From Rheinheimera sp. EpRS3 (GTDB taxonomy: Bacteria > Pseudomonadota > Gammaproteobacteria > Enterobacterales > Alteromonadaceae): a stretch of DNA of 64,000 nucleotides. The stretch lies in contig NZ_LNQS01000007.1 in assembly GCF_001513785.1 (NCBI RefSeq), positions 247,222 through 311,221 of the forward strand, in the 5' to 3' direction. The notes under the pieces are model-generated. The model did not search any database. It had not been told where the DNA came from and saw only the letters and a program-made list of their open reading frames with translations. Shown here one piece after another: positions 30,165 to 39,444 of this stretch. The stretch's first letter is position 1. Each line of letters starts with the position of its first letter. Made by a program: the position numbers and the translations under genes.

Positions 30165-31206
30165 AATGTTGGCCAAAGCTGTGGCAAAACCTCATTATCC
30201 ACATATTGCACTGGCCAGAGGCCTGAGCATAGTGCTGGTAGCATTTGGTCACAGCGCTCTGGCCGATATGCACGCTGCAGCTGATGTATTGGGTGTGGTC
30301 AGAATGCCATTTTTCTTTTTGCTGGCCGGGCTGTTTTTCAGCTCGCAACATGATGTATTGCATTACAGCAAACAAAAAAGTATCGCGCTTTTAACGCCGT
30401 ATTTTTTTGTTTTAACGGCGATAGGCGTTAAACAATGGCTGTCAGGTGGCGAATTTGCTGCCTATATGGCCGGTGTACTGTACGGCAATGGTCAGACCAT
30501 AGCCTGGACACCGCTATGGTTTTTACCGCATTTGTTTTTACTCTACACCTCGGCGGCACTATTGCTGCGCCCCGGCGGTTTTGGCGCATTACAACGAGGT
30601 TTGCAGTTTAGTCTTATTTTGTTGTGGTTAATGCTCTTTGGTGTGGTGCTGGCCTATTTGCAGCCACAGTTTTCGCAATCGGCATCATTGTTATTACGCA
30701 GTGGCCTGCCGTGGGGCATAGATTTTTTACCGCTGTCGCTGGGCTTTTTTGCCCTGGGGTATCTGCTGAAGAAGCACTTTACTCATGCCCGCTTTAACCC
30801 GTTGCTGCTGTTAGGGTTAACGGCGTTATTTTCTGTGCTGCTGTTTACACTCAACGCTGCTGTTGATTTTAACCTGCGCTTATATACGCCGCCGCTTTGG
30901 CTGCCATTTATTATTGTTACCGGCTGCTTTATGTTGCTGCAATGGTCTTTACTGCTCAGTAAGCTGCCACTGCTAAGCGATGCTTTTATTCTGTGCGGCC
31001 GTTACAGCCTGTACATTCTTATTTTTCACGTGTTTTTGCAGCAAGTATTGCAGCGCCTGGCAGGTTCGGGCGGGGTATTATTGCAGCTGGCAATTTTGCT
31101 TGGCAGCATAGTGTTGTCGATTGCTGCAGGCTGGTTTATCCGTCGGGTAGTGTTATTGCGTTACTGTTTTGAACCCGGTGTAGTTCGTGTGAAGGCTGCC
31201 AGATAA
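30157..31206 (+). CDS. Acyltransferase 3 family membrane protein (second)
   Basis: A 349-residue protein with roughly ten hydrophobic helices. The conserved ALARGLSIVLVAFGHS start holds the family His, and a VRMPFFFLLAGLFF helix follows. It is the second acyltransferase-3 member of the locus and is not closely similar by eye to the one at 22814. It probably adds an acetyl or similar group to the polysaccharide. ATG 30157 lies inside the end of the GH10 gene; ATG 30166, just after that stop, is a possible alternative. The stop TAA overlaps the next ATG (TAATG). Confidence 0.82.
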   Translation: MAEMLAKAVAKPHYPHIALARGLSIVLVAFGHSALADMHAAADVLGVVRMPFFFLLAGLFFSSQHDVLHYSKQKSIALLTPYFFVLTAIGVKQWLSGGEFAAYMAGVLYGNGQTIAWTPLWFLPHLFLLYTSAALLLRPGGFGALQRGLQFSLILLWLMLFGVVLAYLQPQFSQSASLLLRSGLPWGIDFLPLSLGFFALGYLLKKHFTHARFNPLLLLGLTALFSVLLFTLNAAVDFNLRLYTPPLWLPFIIVTGCFMLLQWSLLLSKLPLLSDAFILCGRYSLYILIFHVFLQQVLQRLAGSGGVLLQLAILLGSIVLSIAAGWFIRRVVLLRYCFEPGVVRVKAAR

Positions 31207-32642
31207 TGTTGTTGTCTAATACGCTTAAATATTTACCCTCCCAGGTGCTGGCGCCGCTGTCGCAATTTCTGTCCATTATTTTGTGGACGTACTTTGGTGA
31301 TGAAAAGCTAATTGGTTATATCACGTTAATCACAGCGTTTCAGGAGCTGGCGATGGCGATGTTTGTCAATTGGTGGATGCACTACGCCATGCGCGAGTAC
31401 GGCACTTTTAAACAGCAAAATGATCTGCCGGCATTCTGGCAAAGTTCACGCAGTGTTATTGCTATTTCATCTGTGCTGATGGTTATTGCCGCGCTTACCA
31501 ATCTGTTGCTGTTTATTGACCAGGCAGCCAGCTTAACTACCTGTGTATTAGTGGCACTTTACGCCATGTTCAGGGCCAGCAATAACTTTAACGCTGCTAT
31601 TGCTTCGCTTGAGCAGCAAATTGTGCGGTATTCCATTCTTACCAGCGTCGGGCCTTTTGTCGGGCTTTTTATTGGTGTAGCGTTATTACAGCAGTTTGGC
31701 GCTGATCCAGTCTATCCGCTGCTGGGTTATGTGCTGGGCGAAATGCTGGCCAGCATTCTGGCGTACCGGCGCAGTAGCGTGAGTTGGCGCCATTGGTCCG
31801 TTAACCGCAGTACGGTGATGCAGGCGCTACATTACGGTTTTCCGATGATAGGTTCGGCACTGTTTGCCTGGCTTATTCTGCAATACCCGCGTTACTTTAT
31901 TGCCAGCAGCATGAGCCTGGAACAAGCCGGCCTGTATGCTGTCGGCGTTGGCCTTGGCCTGCGTATTGCCTCATTGATCACCATGATGGTGACCCCGGCC
32001 GCGTTACCTTTATTGTTTAAACTGGTACACGAAAAAGGTGAGCCGGCTGCTGTGGCGCAGCTGCAGCAAAACCTGTTGTTGTTGCTGCTGGTGTTGTTAC
32101 CTGGCTTAGTGGGCTTATATGCAGTAATGCCGGTGCTTATTCCGCTGTTGGTGGAACAGCGGTTTGTTGATGCGGCCTTATTGGTTATGCCATGGGCATT
32201 GCTGGCCGGGGGTATTGAGGCGATTAAAAACGGTTATTTAAACCATTACTTTTTTATCCGCAAACGCACCGGTGCCATTTTGGGCTACGATGCCGCTATG
32301 GCGATTACCGCTGTGGTGCTAAGTTACTTTTTAGTCAGCGCTATTGGTATTAAAGGTGGCGCTATGGCCAGTACTGTAGCGTTGGCTCTGGGTATTGCCA
32401 TTATCGGCTTGTGGCTGCTGCTCACTAAACGTGTAACGCTGCCTTATCTGAGTATTATAAAAATGCTGCTGGCGGTGGGCGTAATGTATCTGCTGGTGCA
32501 AAAAGTGGGCGCAGCACAGCCGCTAATGTCGTTGCTACTGAAAATTGGCGTTGGGGCCTTATCCTATATTGCCGTAATGTTGTTGTTGTTTCGTGCTGAC
32601 GTGGCCGGGTTTATCCGCCAGCGTCAGTCAGGGGCTGGTTGA
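31206..32642 (+). CDS. Polysaccharide flippase (Wzx-like, MOP superfamily)
   Basis: A 478-residue membrane protein with about twelve to fourteen hydrophobic segments, opening SNTLKYLPSQVLAPLSQFLSI, as is usual for oligosaccharide flippases. It should carry the finished lipid-linked repeat unit across the inner membrane for polymerisation. No single catalytic motif is expected. The neighbours (a ligase/polymerase-like gene downstream, glycosyltransferases upstream) support a Wzx role. The start overlaps the stop of the acyltransferase gene; the stop TGA precedes the next ATG by two bases. Confidence 0.82.
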   Translation: MLLSNTLKYLPSQVLAPLSQFLSIILWTYFGDEKLIGYITLITAFQELAMAMFVNWWMHYAMREYGTFKQQNDLPAFWQSSRSVIAISSVLMVIAALTNLLLFIDQAASLTTCVLVALYAMFRASNNFNAAIASLEQQIVRYSILTSVGPFVGLFIGVALLQQFGADPVYPLLGYVLGEMLASILAYRRSSVSWRHWSVNRSTVMQALHYGFPMIGSALFAWLILQYPRYFIASSMSLEQAGLYAVGVGLGLRIASLITMMVTPAALPLLFKLVHEKGEPAAVAQLQQNLLLLLLVLLPGLVGLYAVMPVLIPLLVEQRFVDAALLVMPWALLAGGIEAIKNGYLNHYFFIRKRTGAILGYDAAMAITAVVLSYFLVSAIGIKGGAMASTVALALGIAIIGLWLLLTKRVTLPYLSIIKMLLAVGVMYLLVQKVGAAQPLMSLLLKIGVGALSYIAVMLLLFRADVAGFIRQRQSGAG

Positions 32643-32644
32643 TC

Positions 32645-33928
32645 ATGCAAAGGCAGATGCCGGCACTGAGTTTTATGCTGCTGTTGCTTGCGATAGTGGC
32701 GCTGTTTAGTTTGTCGGGCAATGTATTGTATCAGGCCGGTATTTTTTACGATTCGCCAGGCGGTAATCCGCTGCATAAAATTCACCCGTCGTTTTATCTG
32801 CTGCTGTTGTCGCTGGCCAGCTGGACGCTGTATCAGGGCGGGGTGGCGCAACTGTATTATTTGTTTACTGTGCGCAGCCACTTTTTACTTTTTGCTGCGG
32901 CATTGTGTTTATTGCTGCACGATGTGGTGCTGGGCCGGCCGTTATCGTCGGCCATTGTCAGTTATGTCAGCGCGGCGTTATTTGTGTTGCTGTTAAAGGC
33001 ACTTAGCCCGGCGCGGTTGCAGCAACTGAAATTGCTGCTGTTAGTATTGTTATCTGCTAATGCGCTGGTGGGTATTTATGAGTATGCCGGCGGTGGTTTA
33101 ATTGCGCCTCTGGTATTAACTGATGCCGCCAGTGGTGAAGTGATTGACACCTCAGAATGGGGGCAAATCCGCTCTGCCGGTTTGCTTGGTCACCCGCTCA
33201 TCAGCACTATGTTAAGCGGCTTTTATCTGGTTTGTTATGTTGCCAGAGCGCTGTTTGCCAGGGTGAGCTTAAGCGAAAGTGTCACCGCCTTGCTGCTGTT
33301 AACGGCTTTACCGTTATTTGGCGGGCGCGGCTCTATTCTGGCGGCGGTCATTGTTATTGTGCTTCTGCTGCTGCTTAAAGCTTTGCAAAGTATGCAGCGG
33401 CGCGTACTAACACAGCGGGCGCTGTTGTACTTATTATTGTCGCTGGTGTTGCTGCCGCTGCTGTCTTATCTGGCATACAGTATTGGCTTGCTTGAACCTG
33501 TGCTTAGCCGGCTGGAAGATGATCAGGGCAGTGCGTCTACCCGGCTGATTGCTATTGAACTGATGCTGGATACATCCTGGCTTAACCTGCTGCTGGGAGA
33601 TATTGATCGCAGTTTGTCCGGCAAAGTGCTGTTGTTTGGCTCGCGCTATGGCATTGAAATAGGCTGGATTGCGTTACTGCTTACTTATGGTGCAGTGTTA
33701 TCGGGGTTGTTACTGTATGCGTTGTATTGCTGCCTGCAGCAGTTATATCAGCGGTTGTCGCCGTTATTACTGTTTGCCTGGCTGTATGCCTTTATCGCCT
33801 GGAGCTCTGGCACCGGCATATCAGGTAAAACCATCATGCTAAGTGCTGCCTTAGTTATGACGGTGCTGCTGTTTTGTGATCTGACCGCCAAAACACCTGC
33901 TAAAAACCAAAGTAGTAGCATGCTTTAA
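32645..33928 (+). CDS. O-antigen ligase/polymerase family protein (Wzy-like)
   Basis: A 427-residue membrane protein with ten or more helices and a large periplasmic loop (around residues 130-185) carrying SEWGQIRSAGLLGHPLIS. This R-x-x-G-x-x-x-(H/N)-P pattern is typical of Wzy/WaaL-type proteins. As the last gene of the first block after a flippase, it is most likely the repeat-unit polymerase. I use ATG 32645; the in-frame TTG 32639 overlaps the previous stop and is a weaker choice. GC-rich leucine codons are abundant, as in the flippase. Confidence 0.78.
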   Translation: MQRQMPALSFMLLLLAIVALFSLSGNVLYQAGIFYDSPGGNPLHKIHPSFYLLLLSLASWTLYQGGVAQLYYLFTVRSHFLLFAAALCLLLHDVVLGRPLSSAIVSYVSAALFVLLLKALSPARLQQLKLLLLVLLSANALVGIYEYAGGGLIAPLVLTDAASGEVIDTSEWGQIRSAGLLGHPLISTMLSGFYLVCYVARALFARVSLSESVTALLLLTALPLFGGRGSILAAVIVIVLLLLLKALQSMQRRVLTQRALLYLLLSLVLLPLLSYLAYSIGLLEPVLSRLEDDQGSASTRLIAIELMLDTSWLNLLLGDIDRSLSGKVLLFGSRYGIEIGWIALLLTYGAVLSGLLLYALYCCLQQLYQRLSPLLLFAWLYAFIAWSSGTGISGKTIMLSAALVMTVLLFCDLTAKTPAKNQSSSML

Positions 33929-33984
33929 CTGAATCAAAAGTGAACCAATCTATTAATAAAGTATTAATTACGGGTGAATTTTTC

Positions 33985-33999
33985 TAACCCAATGGGTTA
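33985..33999. promoter_or_regulatory. Palindrome upstream of the export/initiation operon
   Basis: TAACCCA-A-TGGGTTA is a perfect 15-base palindrome in the 192-base gap between the two polysaccharide blocks, about 120 bases before the initiator gene. It is placed as an operator would be. No regulator is encoded next to it. Confidence 0.4.
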
Positions 34000-34120
34000 T
34001 AAATGTTCGTTTGTAACAGGCAGCGCAGACGCAGTAGTTTAGTAAAAATAGCAAAGTGAATTGCCAGCCGTAGCGGCGTGTTACTTTTCTTTCTACAACA
34101 GCGAATGCGGAGCACCAGAG

Positions 34121-35518
34121 ATGACTAACTCAATATTACATTATGAGCAACCGGGCTCATCAGTGGTATACCGTTTTATTGATCTGATGATTTTGTGCGG
34201 CGTATTTCTCGCCAGTATGCATCTGTATGGCATACCACTTGATAAAGATTATCTGATATTGCTCAGCGTCTCGCTGGCAATATATTCCTATCTGGCAGAA
34301 TCGGTTCAGCTTTACCGCTCGTGGCGGGCGGGCCGGTTTTCGCAGATGCTGATGCACGTTGCTACGATTCACACTGTGTCATTCTTATTAATTGTCGCCG
34401 GCTTGTTTTTGTTAAAAGAAGCTGAGAGTTTTTCGCGTCTGGCATTAGTTAGCTGGTATCTGGGCGGCCTGGTGGTACTGCTGTTGTGGCGGGTGTCGGC
34501 CAGGGCGATAAAAACCTGGCGCCGTAAGCGCGGTTTAAGCCTGCAACAGGTAGCGATTATTGGTTTAACCCCGTCTGGCGTAGCACTGCATAATGAAATT
34601 GCACAACACTTTGAACTGGGTTTTAACTGTATCGGCTTTTTTGATGATCGCGCGCCAGAGCGTCTGGACGGCCTGCCAACAGAGTCACTGCTGGGCAGTG
34701 TGGAAGATGCGGTACAAATGGCCCGGACCGGTAAACTGGTTAAAATTTATATCTGTTTACCGATGATGGCGGAAAAACGCATTGCCGACATTATCAGCCG
34801 CCTGGGAGACACCACTTCTGATGTGCTAATAGTGCCGGACTTCCTGTTTAAAAACCTGATGCATGCCCGTATCGGTAACGTGGGCAGTATTGACACCATC
34901 AGTGTGTTTGAATCACCCATGTTTGGTTTTCAGAGCTTTTACAAGCGCAGTTTCGATGTGTTGTTCAGCGGTACTGTGTTGTTACTTATTTCGCCGCTGC
35001 TGCTGATGATTGCCGCAGCCATTAAGCTCACGTCCAAAGGGCCGGTATTGTTTCGTCAGGACCGTTACGGCCTGGACGGTAAGAGAATTGGCGTATACAA
35101 ATTCCGCTCAATGAAAGTGATGGAAAATGGCGGTGCCGTAACCCAGGCCAAACGCAATGACAGTCGGGTTACTGCTGTAGGAGCCTTTTTACGCCGCACG
35201 TCGCTGGATGAGCTGCCGCAGTTTTTCAATGTGCTGCTGGGCGAAATGTCGGTTGTCGGGCCAAGGCCTCATGCTGTGGCGCATAACGAAGAGTACCGCA
35301 AGCAGGTGGCGTATTACATGCTGCGCCACAAAGTTCGCCCTGGCATTACCGGCTGGGCACAGATCAACGGCTGGCGTGGCGAAACCGACACCCTGGAAAA
35401 AATGGAGATGCGGGTAAAATACGATCTGGATTATATCCGTAACTGGTCACTGTTTTTTGATGTACGTATTGTATTTAAAACGGTGTTTAAAGGCTTTGTT
35501 GATAAAAATGCGTACTAA
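34121..35518 (+). CDS. Undecaprenyl-phosphate glucose phosphotransferase (WcaJ/GumD-like)
   Basis: A 465-residue polyprenyl-phosphate hexose-1-phosphate transferase. Four N-terminal helices come first, then a CoA-binding-like domain (VAIIGLTPSGVALHNEI). The C-terminal catalytic domain begins with KRSFDVLFSG and contains FRQDRYGLDGKRI, KFRSMKV, RRTSLDELPQF and VGPRPHAVAHNEEYR. It puts the first sugar, usually glucose-1-phosphate, on undecaprenyl phosphate, starting each repeat unit. ATG 34121 is chosen over an upstream TTG at 34061. It leads the second block, followed by export genes with gaps of 2-20 bases. Confidence 0.9.
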   Translation: MTNSILHYEQPGSSVVYRFIDLMILCGVFLASMHLYGIPLDKDYLILLSVSLAIYSYLAESVQLYRSWRAGRFSQMLMHVATIHTVSFLLIVAGLFLLKEAESFSRLALVSWYLGGLVVLLLWRVSARAIKTWRRKRGLSLQQVAIIGLTPSGVALHNEIAQHFELGFNCIGFFDDRAPERLDGLPTESLLGSVEDAVQMARTGKLVKIYICLPMMAEKRIADIISRLGDTTSDVLIVPDFLFKNLMHARIGNVGSIDTISVFESPMFGFQSFYKRSFDVLFSGTVLLLISPLLLMIAAAIKLTSKGPVLFRQDRYGLDGKRIGVYKFRSMKVMENGGAVTQAKRNDSRVTAVGAFLRRTSLDELPQFFNVLLGEMSVVGPRPHAVAHNEEYRKQVAYYMLRHKVRPGITGWAQINGWRGETDTLEKMEMRVKYDLDYIRNWSLFFDVRIVFKTVFKGFVDKNAY

Positions 35519-35529
35519 CAGGAAGACAG

Positions 35530-36729
35530 ATGTATTGTAATGTGATCTTGTGTCGGTCGGTGCTGGCGGTGTTGTTGTTTAGCAGTATAGATTTATCTGC
35601 ACAAGAGCTGGTACGCAATGCCATCAGAACTGAATCTGGTATCGATTTTATTCCGGAGCTGCGTTTTGAGCTGCGCCACGATGACAATATCGCCAATGCG
35701 CCCGAAGCTGAGCGCAGTAGCTGGATTTCGTTGTTAACGCCCAAGCTTACTGCGCAGTTATTATCTGGCCCCAACGAGTATCAGGCTGCACTGGAATTGG
35801 CATCTGGCAGCTATCTTAGCAGCAGTGATGATAGCTATCTGGACTGGAATTTCAGTACAGCGGCGTTAGTAGAATTATCGGACCGGCATCGGTTTGATAT
35901 TAAAGGCCGTTACGCTGCAGCACACGAGGCCAGAGGTACCGGCATAACTGAAGGGCAGGGTAATGCCCTTACTGAACCGGCCGATGTACGCCTGCTAAGT
36001 GTGCAGGGCGCGTATGAATATGGCGCCCAAAGCAGCCGCACCCGGCTTCGTCTATCAACATCCTATTTTGATAAGGATTATCGCAACTACGAAGCGCTGA
36101 CACAGTTTCGTACTTACCACAGTATCAAACTCGGCACCGAGCTGTATTACAACACAGGTGCCAACACCCGCCTGATCACCGAAATCAGCCGTTTACATAC
36201 CCGGTACGATAATACCGATATCAGTGGCAGCCGGGATAGCGATACCATGAATTACCGTTTGGGCGCGCGCTGGCAGCCCAGTGAGCTAACTTCCGCAGAG
36301 CTGCGGCTGGGCTACCAGAACCGCCAGTTTGATAACCCGCAGCGCCAGGATTTCTCTGGCCTGGCTTGGGAAATGGCCGTGCAGTGGGCGCCGCTAAGTT
36401 ATTCACGTTTTAATCTTAGTACCGGCCGTCAGTCAAAAGAGCCTGATACCCAGGGTGATTTTGTTAAAGAAACCCATTACAGCCTGTTCTGGACTCACCA
36501 GTGGCAACCGTTGTTCAGCAGCAGCCTTGGCGTGAAACGGACAAACGACGACTATACCGGCTTTGATCGGCGTGACAGGCTAACCAGCTACCAATTAAGT
36601 GGTAAATACTCGCTGTTGCCGCAATTGCTGCTTAATGCCGGTATCCGGCTACACCGTAACAATTCTTCAGTGGCGAACATTGAATTTGATAAAAATGAAG
36701 TGTTTTTCGCTGTGCAGCTCGCGTTATGA
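35530..36729 (+). CDS. Outer-membrane beta-barrel protein of a polysaccharide locus (VpsM/BBP2-like)
   Basis: A 399-residue protein with a signal peptide (hydrophobic LAVLLFSSIDLSAQ). The mature region consists of amphipathic strands such as LRFELRHDDNIANAPE and the ending VFFAVQLAL, which closes a barrel with an outer-membrane type C terminus. It matches the group of putative outer-membrane beta-barrels found beside Wza-like genes in Vibrio vps-type and related exopolysaccharide loci. It may form or support the export channel. The AGGAAGACAG site lies just before ATG 35530. The stop overlaps a possible ATG of the following gene. Confidence 0.75.
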   Translation: MYCNVILCRSVLAVLLFSSIDLSAQELVRNAIRTESGIDFIPELRFELRHDDNIANAPEAERSSWISLLTPKLTAQLLSGPNEYQAALELASGSYLSSSDDSYLDWNFSTAALVELSDRHRFDIKGRYAAAHEARGTGITEGQGNALTEPADVRLLSVQGAYEYGAQSSRTRLRLSTSYFDKDYRNYEALTQFRTYHSIKLGTELYYNTGANTRLITEISRLHTRYDNTDISGSRDSDTMNYRLGARWQPSELTSAELRLGYQNRQFDNPQRQDFSGLAWEMAVQWAPLSYSRFNLSTGRQSKEPDTQGDFVKETHYSLFWTHQWQPLFSSSLGVKRTNDDYTGFDRRDRLTSYQLSGKYSLLPQLLLNAGIRLHRNNSSVANIEFDKNEVFFAVQLAL

Positions 36730-36737
36730 GGATAAAG

Positions 36738-37259
36738 ATGTCAAATCGTGTTATTGCCGCGGTACTACTGTGTTTGTTTATTGGCTGGCCGTTAAGTGCG
36801 CAAGAGCAATACGTGCTGGGGCCTGGTGATCTCGTCGTCATTAAAGTGTATGGGCAGGATGATCTGGAGCTGGAAACCCGGTTAACCGACAGCGGCACAA
36901 TAAACTATCCGTTTCTGGGTAAGTTGCAGCTAAGCGGAAAAAGCATCAAACAGGTTGAAACGTTAATTTATCAGGGCCTCAAAGGCGATTACCTGGTTGA
37001 ACCTAATGTGTTTGTTGGCATGGTGGAGTACCGGCCGTTTTATATTCACGGTGAAGTAAAACAGCCCGGCGCCTATCCATACCAGCCGGGAATGACGGTA
37101 AACCAGGCCATTGCGCTGGCTGGCGGCATGACAGAGCGTGCATCCAGAGAAAAAATCCGTATTTCACGTGAAGGTAACAAAAACCAGCACGAAAGCGGCA
37201 GCCTGAGCAGCCGCATTCTGGCGGGTGATACTATTACTATCGAACAGAGATTTTTCTGA
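36738..37259 (+). CDS. Polysaccharide biosynthesis/export protein (Wza-like, short)
   Basis: A 173-residue periplasmic protein with a signal peptide (IAAVLLCLFIGWPLSAQ). It has a PES domain (YVLGPGDLVVIKVYGQDDLE through a Wza-type VEPNVFVGM) and one SLBB domain (FYIHGEVKQPGAYPYQPGMTVNQAIALAGG). It is much shorter than E. coli Wza (about 380 residues) and lacks both a lipobox cysteine and the C-terminal transmembrane helix, so it cannot form the pore alone. The adjacent barrel may supply that part. ATG 36738 has GAGG upstream; ATG 36726, overlapping the previous stop, is the alternative start. Confidence 0.88.
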   Translation: MSNRVIAAVLLCLFIGWPLSAQEQYVLGPGDLVVIKVYGQDDLELETRLTDSGTINYPFLGKLQLSGKSIKQVETLIYQGLKGDYLVEPNVFVGMVEYRPFYIHGEVKQPGAYPYQPGMTVNQAIALAGGMTERASREKIRISREGNKNQHESGSLSSRILAGDTITIEQRFF

Positions 37260-37261
37260 TT

Positions 37262-39424
37262 ATGGCTGTATATTCGAATGAAAAACCGCTGGCATCCGGT
37301 GAGCAACTGGTTGATGTCAGTAAGCTGTTTGGCGTAATTGGCCGCTTTAAATGGCGTATATTAATACTGGCGGTTAGTAGCGCAATTTTAGCCGCCAGCA
37401 TTGCGCAAAATATGACACCAATATACCGCTCTACTGCCACCTTGCTTATTGAGGCACAGCAGGCCAGAGCGATAAAAATTGAAGAAGTGTACGGCTTTAA
37501 CTCGGCGCAGCAGGAATACTACCTGACGCAGTTTGAAATCTTAAAATCACGCTCTATAGCTGAACGGGTATTTGATGAGCTGTCACTGGCCGGGCATCCT
37601 GTGCTGCAGGGCAAACCGTCGTGGAGTAACAAAGCCAAAGCCTACATTAAATCGCTGTTAAGCCCGCCAAAAGCAGCTCCGGTTGACAGTGAGCTCAGCA
37701 GTGCTTTAACGCATAAACGCAGGCTGGACAAGTTTAGCCGCGGCATTCAGATTAATCCGGTACGTAAAACCCAATTGGTTAATCTGAGTTATCAGTCGTC
37801 TGATCCACGCCTGGCACAGGCTGTGGCGAATGCTATCGGCGATGCTTATATTGCCAGCCAGCTTGATGCCAGATTAGGTATTACGCAAAAAGCCAGTAGC
37901 TGGCTGGGTGGCCGCATTGGTGAGCTGCGTGAGCGCTTAGAGCAATCAGAAACCCGGCTTGAAACGTTTCGTGCACAACATAATCTGGTTGATGTAGAAG
38001 GCGTAACTGCGCTGGATGCCCGCGAGCTGGAGCGGCTGAATGAAGAGCTGACCGATGCGCGGTCAAAAAAAGCCAAAGCTGAAGGCTTTTTAGCGCTGGT
38101 GCGTCAGTTTGACCAACATGATGTATCGGGCCTGGAAAGCCTGCCAGAGATCACCTCGCACCCGTCGGTACAAAACGTTAAGCGTGAGGTTATGGCGGTA
38201 GAGCGTAAGTATTCGGAGCTGAATAAGGTATACGGGCCTAAACACCCGAAAATGATTGCTGTACAAGCCGAACTGCTAACGGTAAATAACAGCCTGCGCC
38301 AACAAATAAACCGCCTGATTGAAGGTATTGAGAAAGAAGCACAAAGCGCTGCGAGGCGTTTGTCTTCGCTGGAGCAGCAATTTAGCCGCACCAAAACGGC
38401 ATTCTCCAGCCTGGGCTCGGTGGAATCAGATTATCGCCGGTTACAGCGTGAAGTAGAAACCAATCAACTGCTGTTTGACAGCTTTTTCGCCCGGCAAAAA
38501 GAAACTGAAGTAACCGGAGATTTTGACGCGCCTATCGCCCGTTTTACTGACCGTGCCGTATTACCGTCAGAGCCGGTTAAGCCGAATAAAAAGCTGATAG
38601 TGATGCTAACTTTTATTACAACGTTATTGCTTGGCGCCATCATCGCTTTATTGCAGGATATGTTTAACGACACCATTAAAAATACTGCAGACGTAGAGCA
38701 AGCTCTGGCCCAATGTGCGTTGGGTTACTTACCTAAAGGCCATAAAAAGAAAAATGATCAACAGCGCAGCCTGGCGTATTTTGATCCGAAACAACGCCGT
38801 TACAGTGAGTCGGTGCGCAATATCCGTACTGCCTTATCATTAATGGCACTGGATAAACCTTTACAGGTGATTGAAATTACCTCGTCGCAGCCGCAGGAAG
38901 GTAAAACCACCGTGAGTATCAATCTGGCGTTTGCCTTTGCTGCGCTGGAGCGGGTGCTGTTAATTGATGCCGATTTGCGTAAGCCTTCAGTGGGATCACG
39001 GTTTAATTTACCACTGTATCAAAGTGGTTTGGCGAATATATTGTCGCGCACCGCAACACTGGACGAATGTATTGTTAAAAATGTACAGGAAGGCGTCGAT
39101 GTTATGCCAGCTGGCGCCATACCGTTAAACCCAATGGAGCTACTGGCTGGTAATGGCTTGCAAAGCTTGTTGGCTGAGTTAAAAGGGCGCTACGACAAAA
39201 TTATTATTGATACCGCACCGGTGCAGGCGGTTAGCGATCCGCTGCTGGTAGCACCGCACGCTGATGCCGTGGTGCTGGTAGTTAAAGCGGATCATACTCG
39301 CATTCCGCTGGTGCAACATACGCTGGGACAATTACATCAGGCACATGCAAGGGTGTATGGTGTAGTGTTAAACCAGATGAAAATGAATAAAGCCGAGCCT
39401 TATTATGCCAACTATGGCGTATAA
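37262..39424 (+). CDS. Wzc-like chain-length regulator with BY-kinase domain
   Basis: A 720-residue inner-membrane protein. It has a Wzz domain with the first helix near residue 38 and a long coiled coil (about 190-410). A GNVR-type PSEPVKPNK segment precedes the second helix near 445. The cytoplasmic tyrosine kinase has Walker A SSQPQEGKTTVS (Lys548) and Walker A' LLIDADLRKPS. The C terminus EPYYANYGV carries the tyrosine cluster for autophosphorylation. It controls polymer length and export with the Wza-like protein; the phosphatase encoded 20 bases downstream should reverse its phosphorylation. Confidence 0.93.
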   Translation: MAVYSNEKPLASGEQLVDVSKLFGVIGRFKWRILILAVSSAILAASIAQNMTPIYRSTATLLIEAQQARAIKIEEVYGFNSAQQEYYLTQFEILKSRSIAERVFDELSLAGHPVLQGKPSWSNKAKAYIKSLLSPPKAAPVDSELSSALTHKRRLDKFSRGIQINPVRKTQLVNLSYQSSDPRLAQAVANAIGDAYIASQLDARLGITQKASSWLGGRIGELRERLEQSETRLETFRAQHNLVDVEGVTALDARELERLNEELTDARSKKAKAEGFLALVRQFDQHDVSGLESLPEITSHPSVQNVKREVMAVERKYSELNKVYGPKHPKMIAVQAELLTVNNSLRQQINRLIEGIEKEAQSAARRLSSLEQQFSRTKTAFSSLGSVESDYRRLQREVETNQLLFDSFFARQKETEVTGDFDAPIARFTDRAVLPSEPVKPNKKLIVMLTFITTLLLGAIIALLQDMFNDTIKNTADVEQALAQCALGYLPKGHKKKNDQQRSLAYFDPKQRRYSESVRNIRTALSLMALDKPLQVIEITSSQPQEGKTTVSINLAFAFAALERVLLIDADLRKPSVGSRFNLPLYQSGLANILSRTATLDECIVKNVQEGVDVMPAGAIPLNPMELLAGNGLQSLLAELKGRYDKIIIDTAPVQAVSDPLLVAPHADAVVLVVKADHTRIPLVQHTLGQLHQAHARVYGVVLNQMKMNKAEPYYANYGV

Positions 39425-39444
39425 ACACGTTGTCGGCAGGCTGT

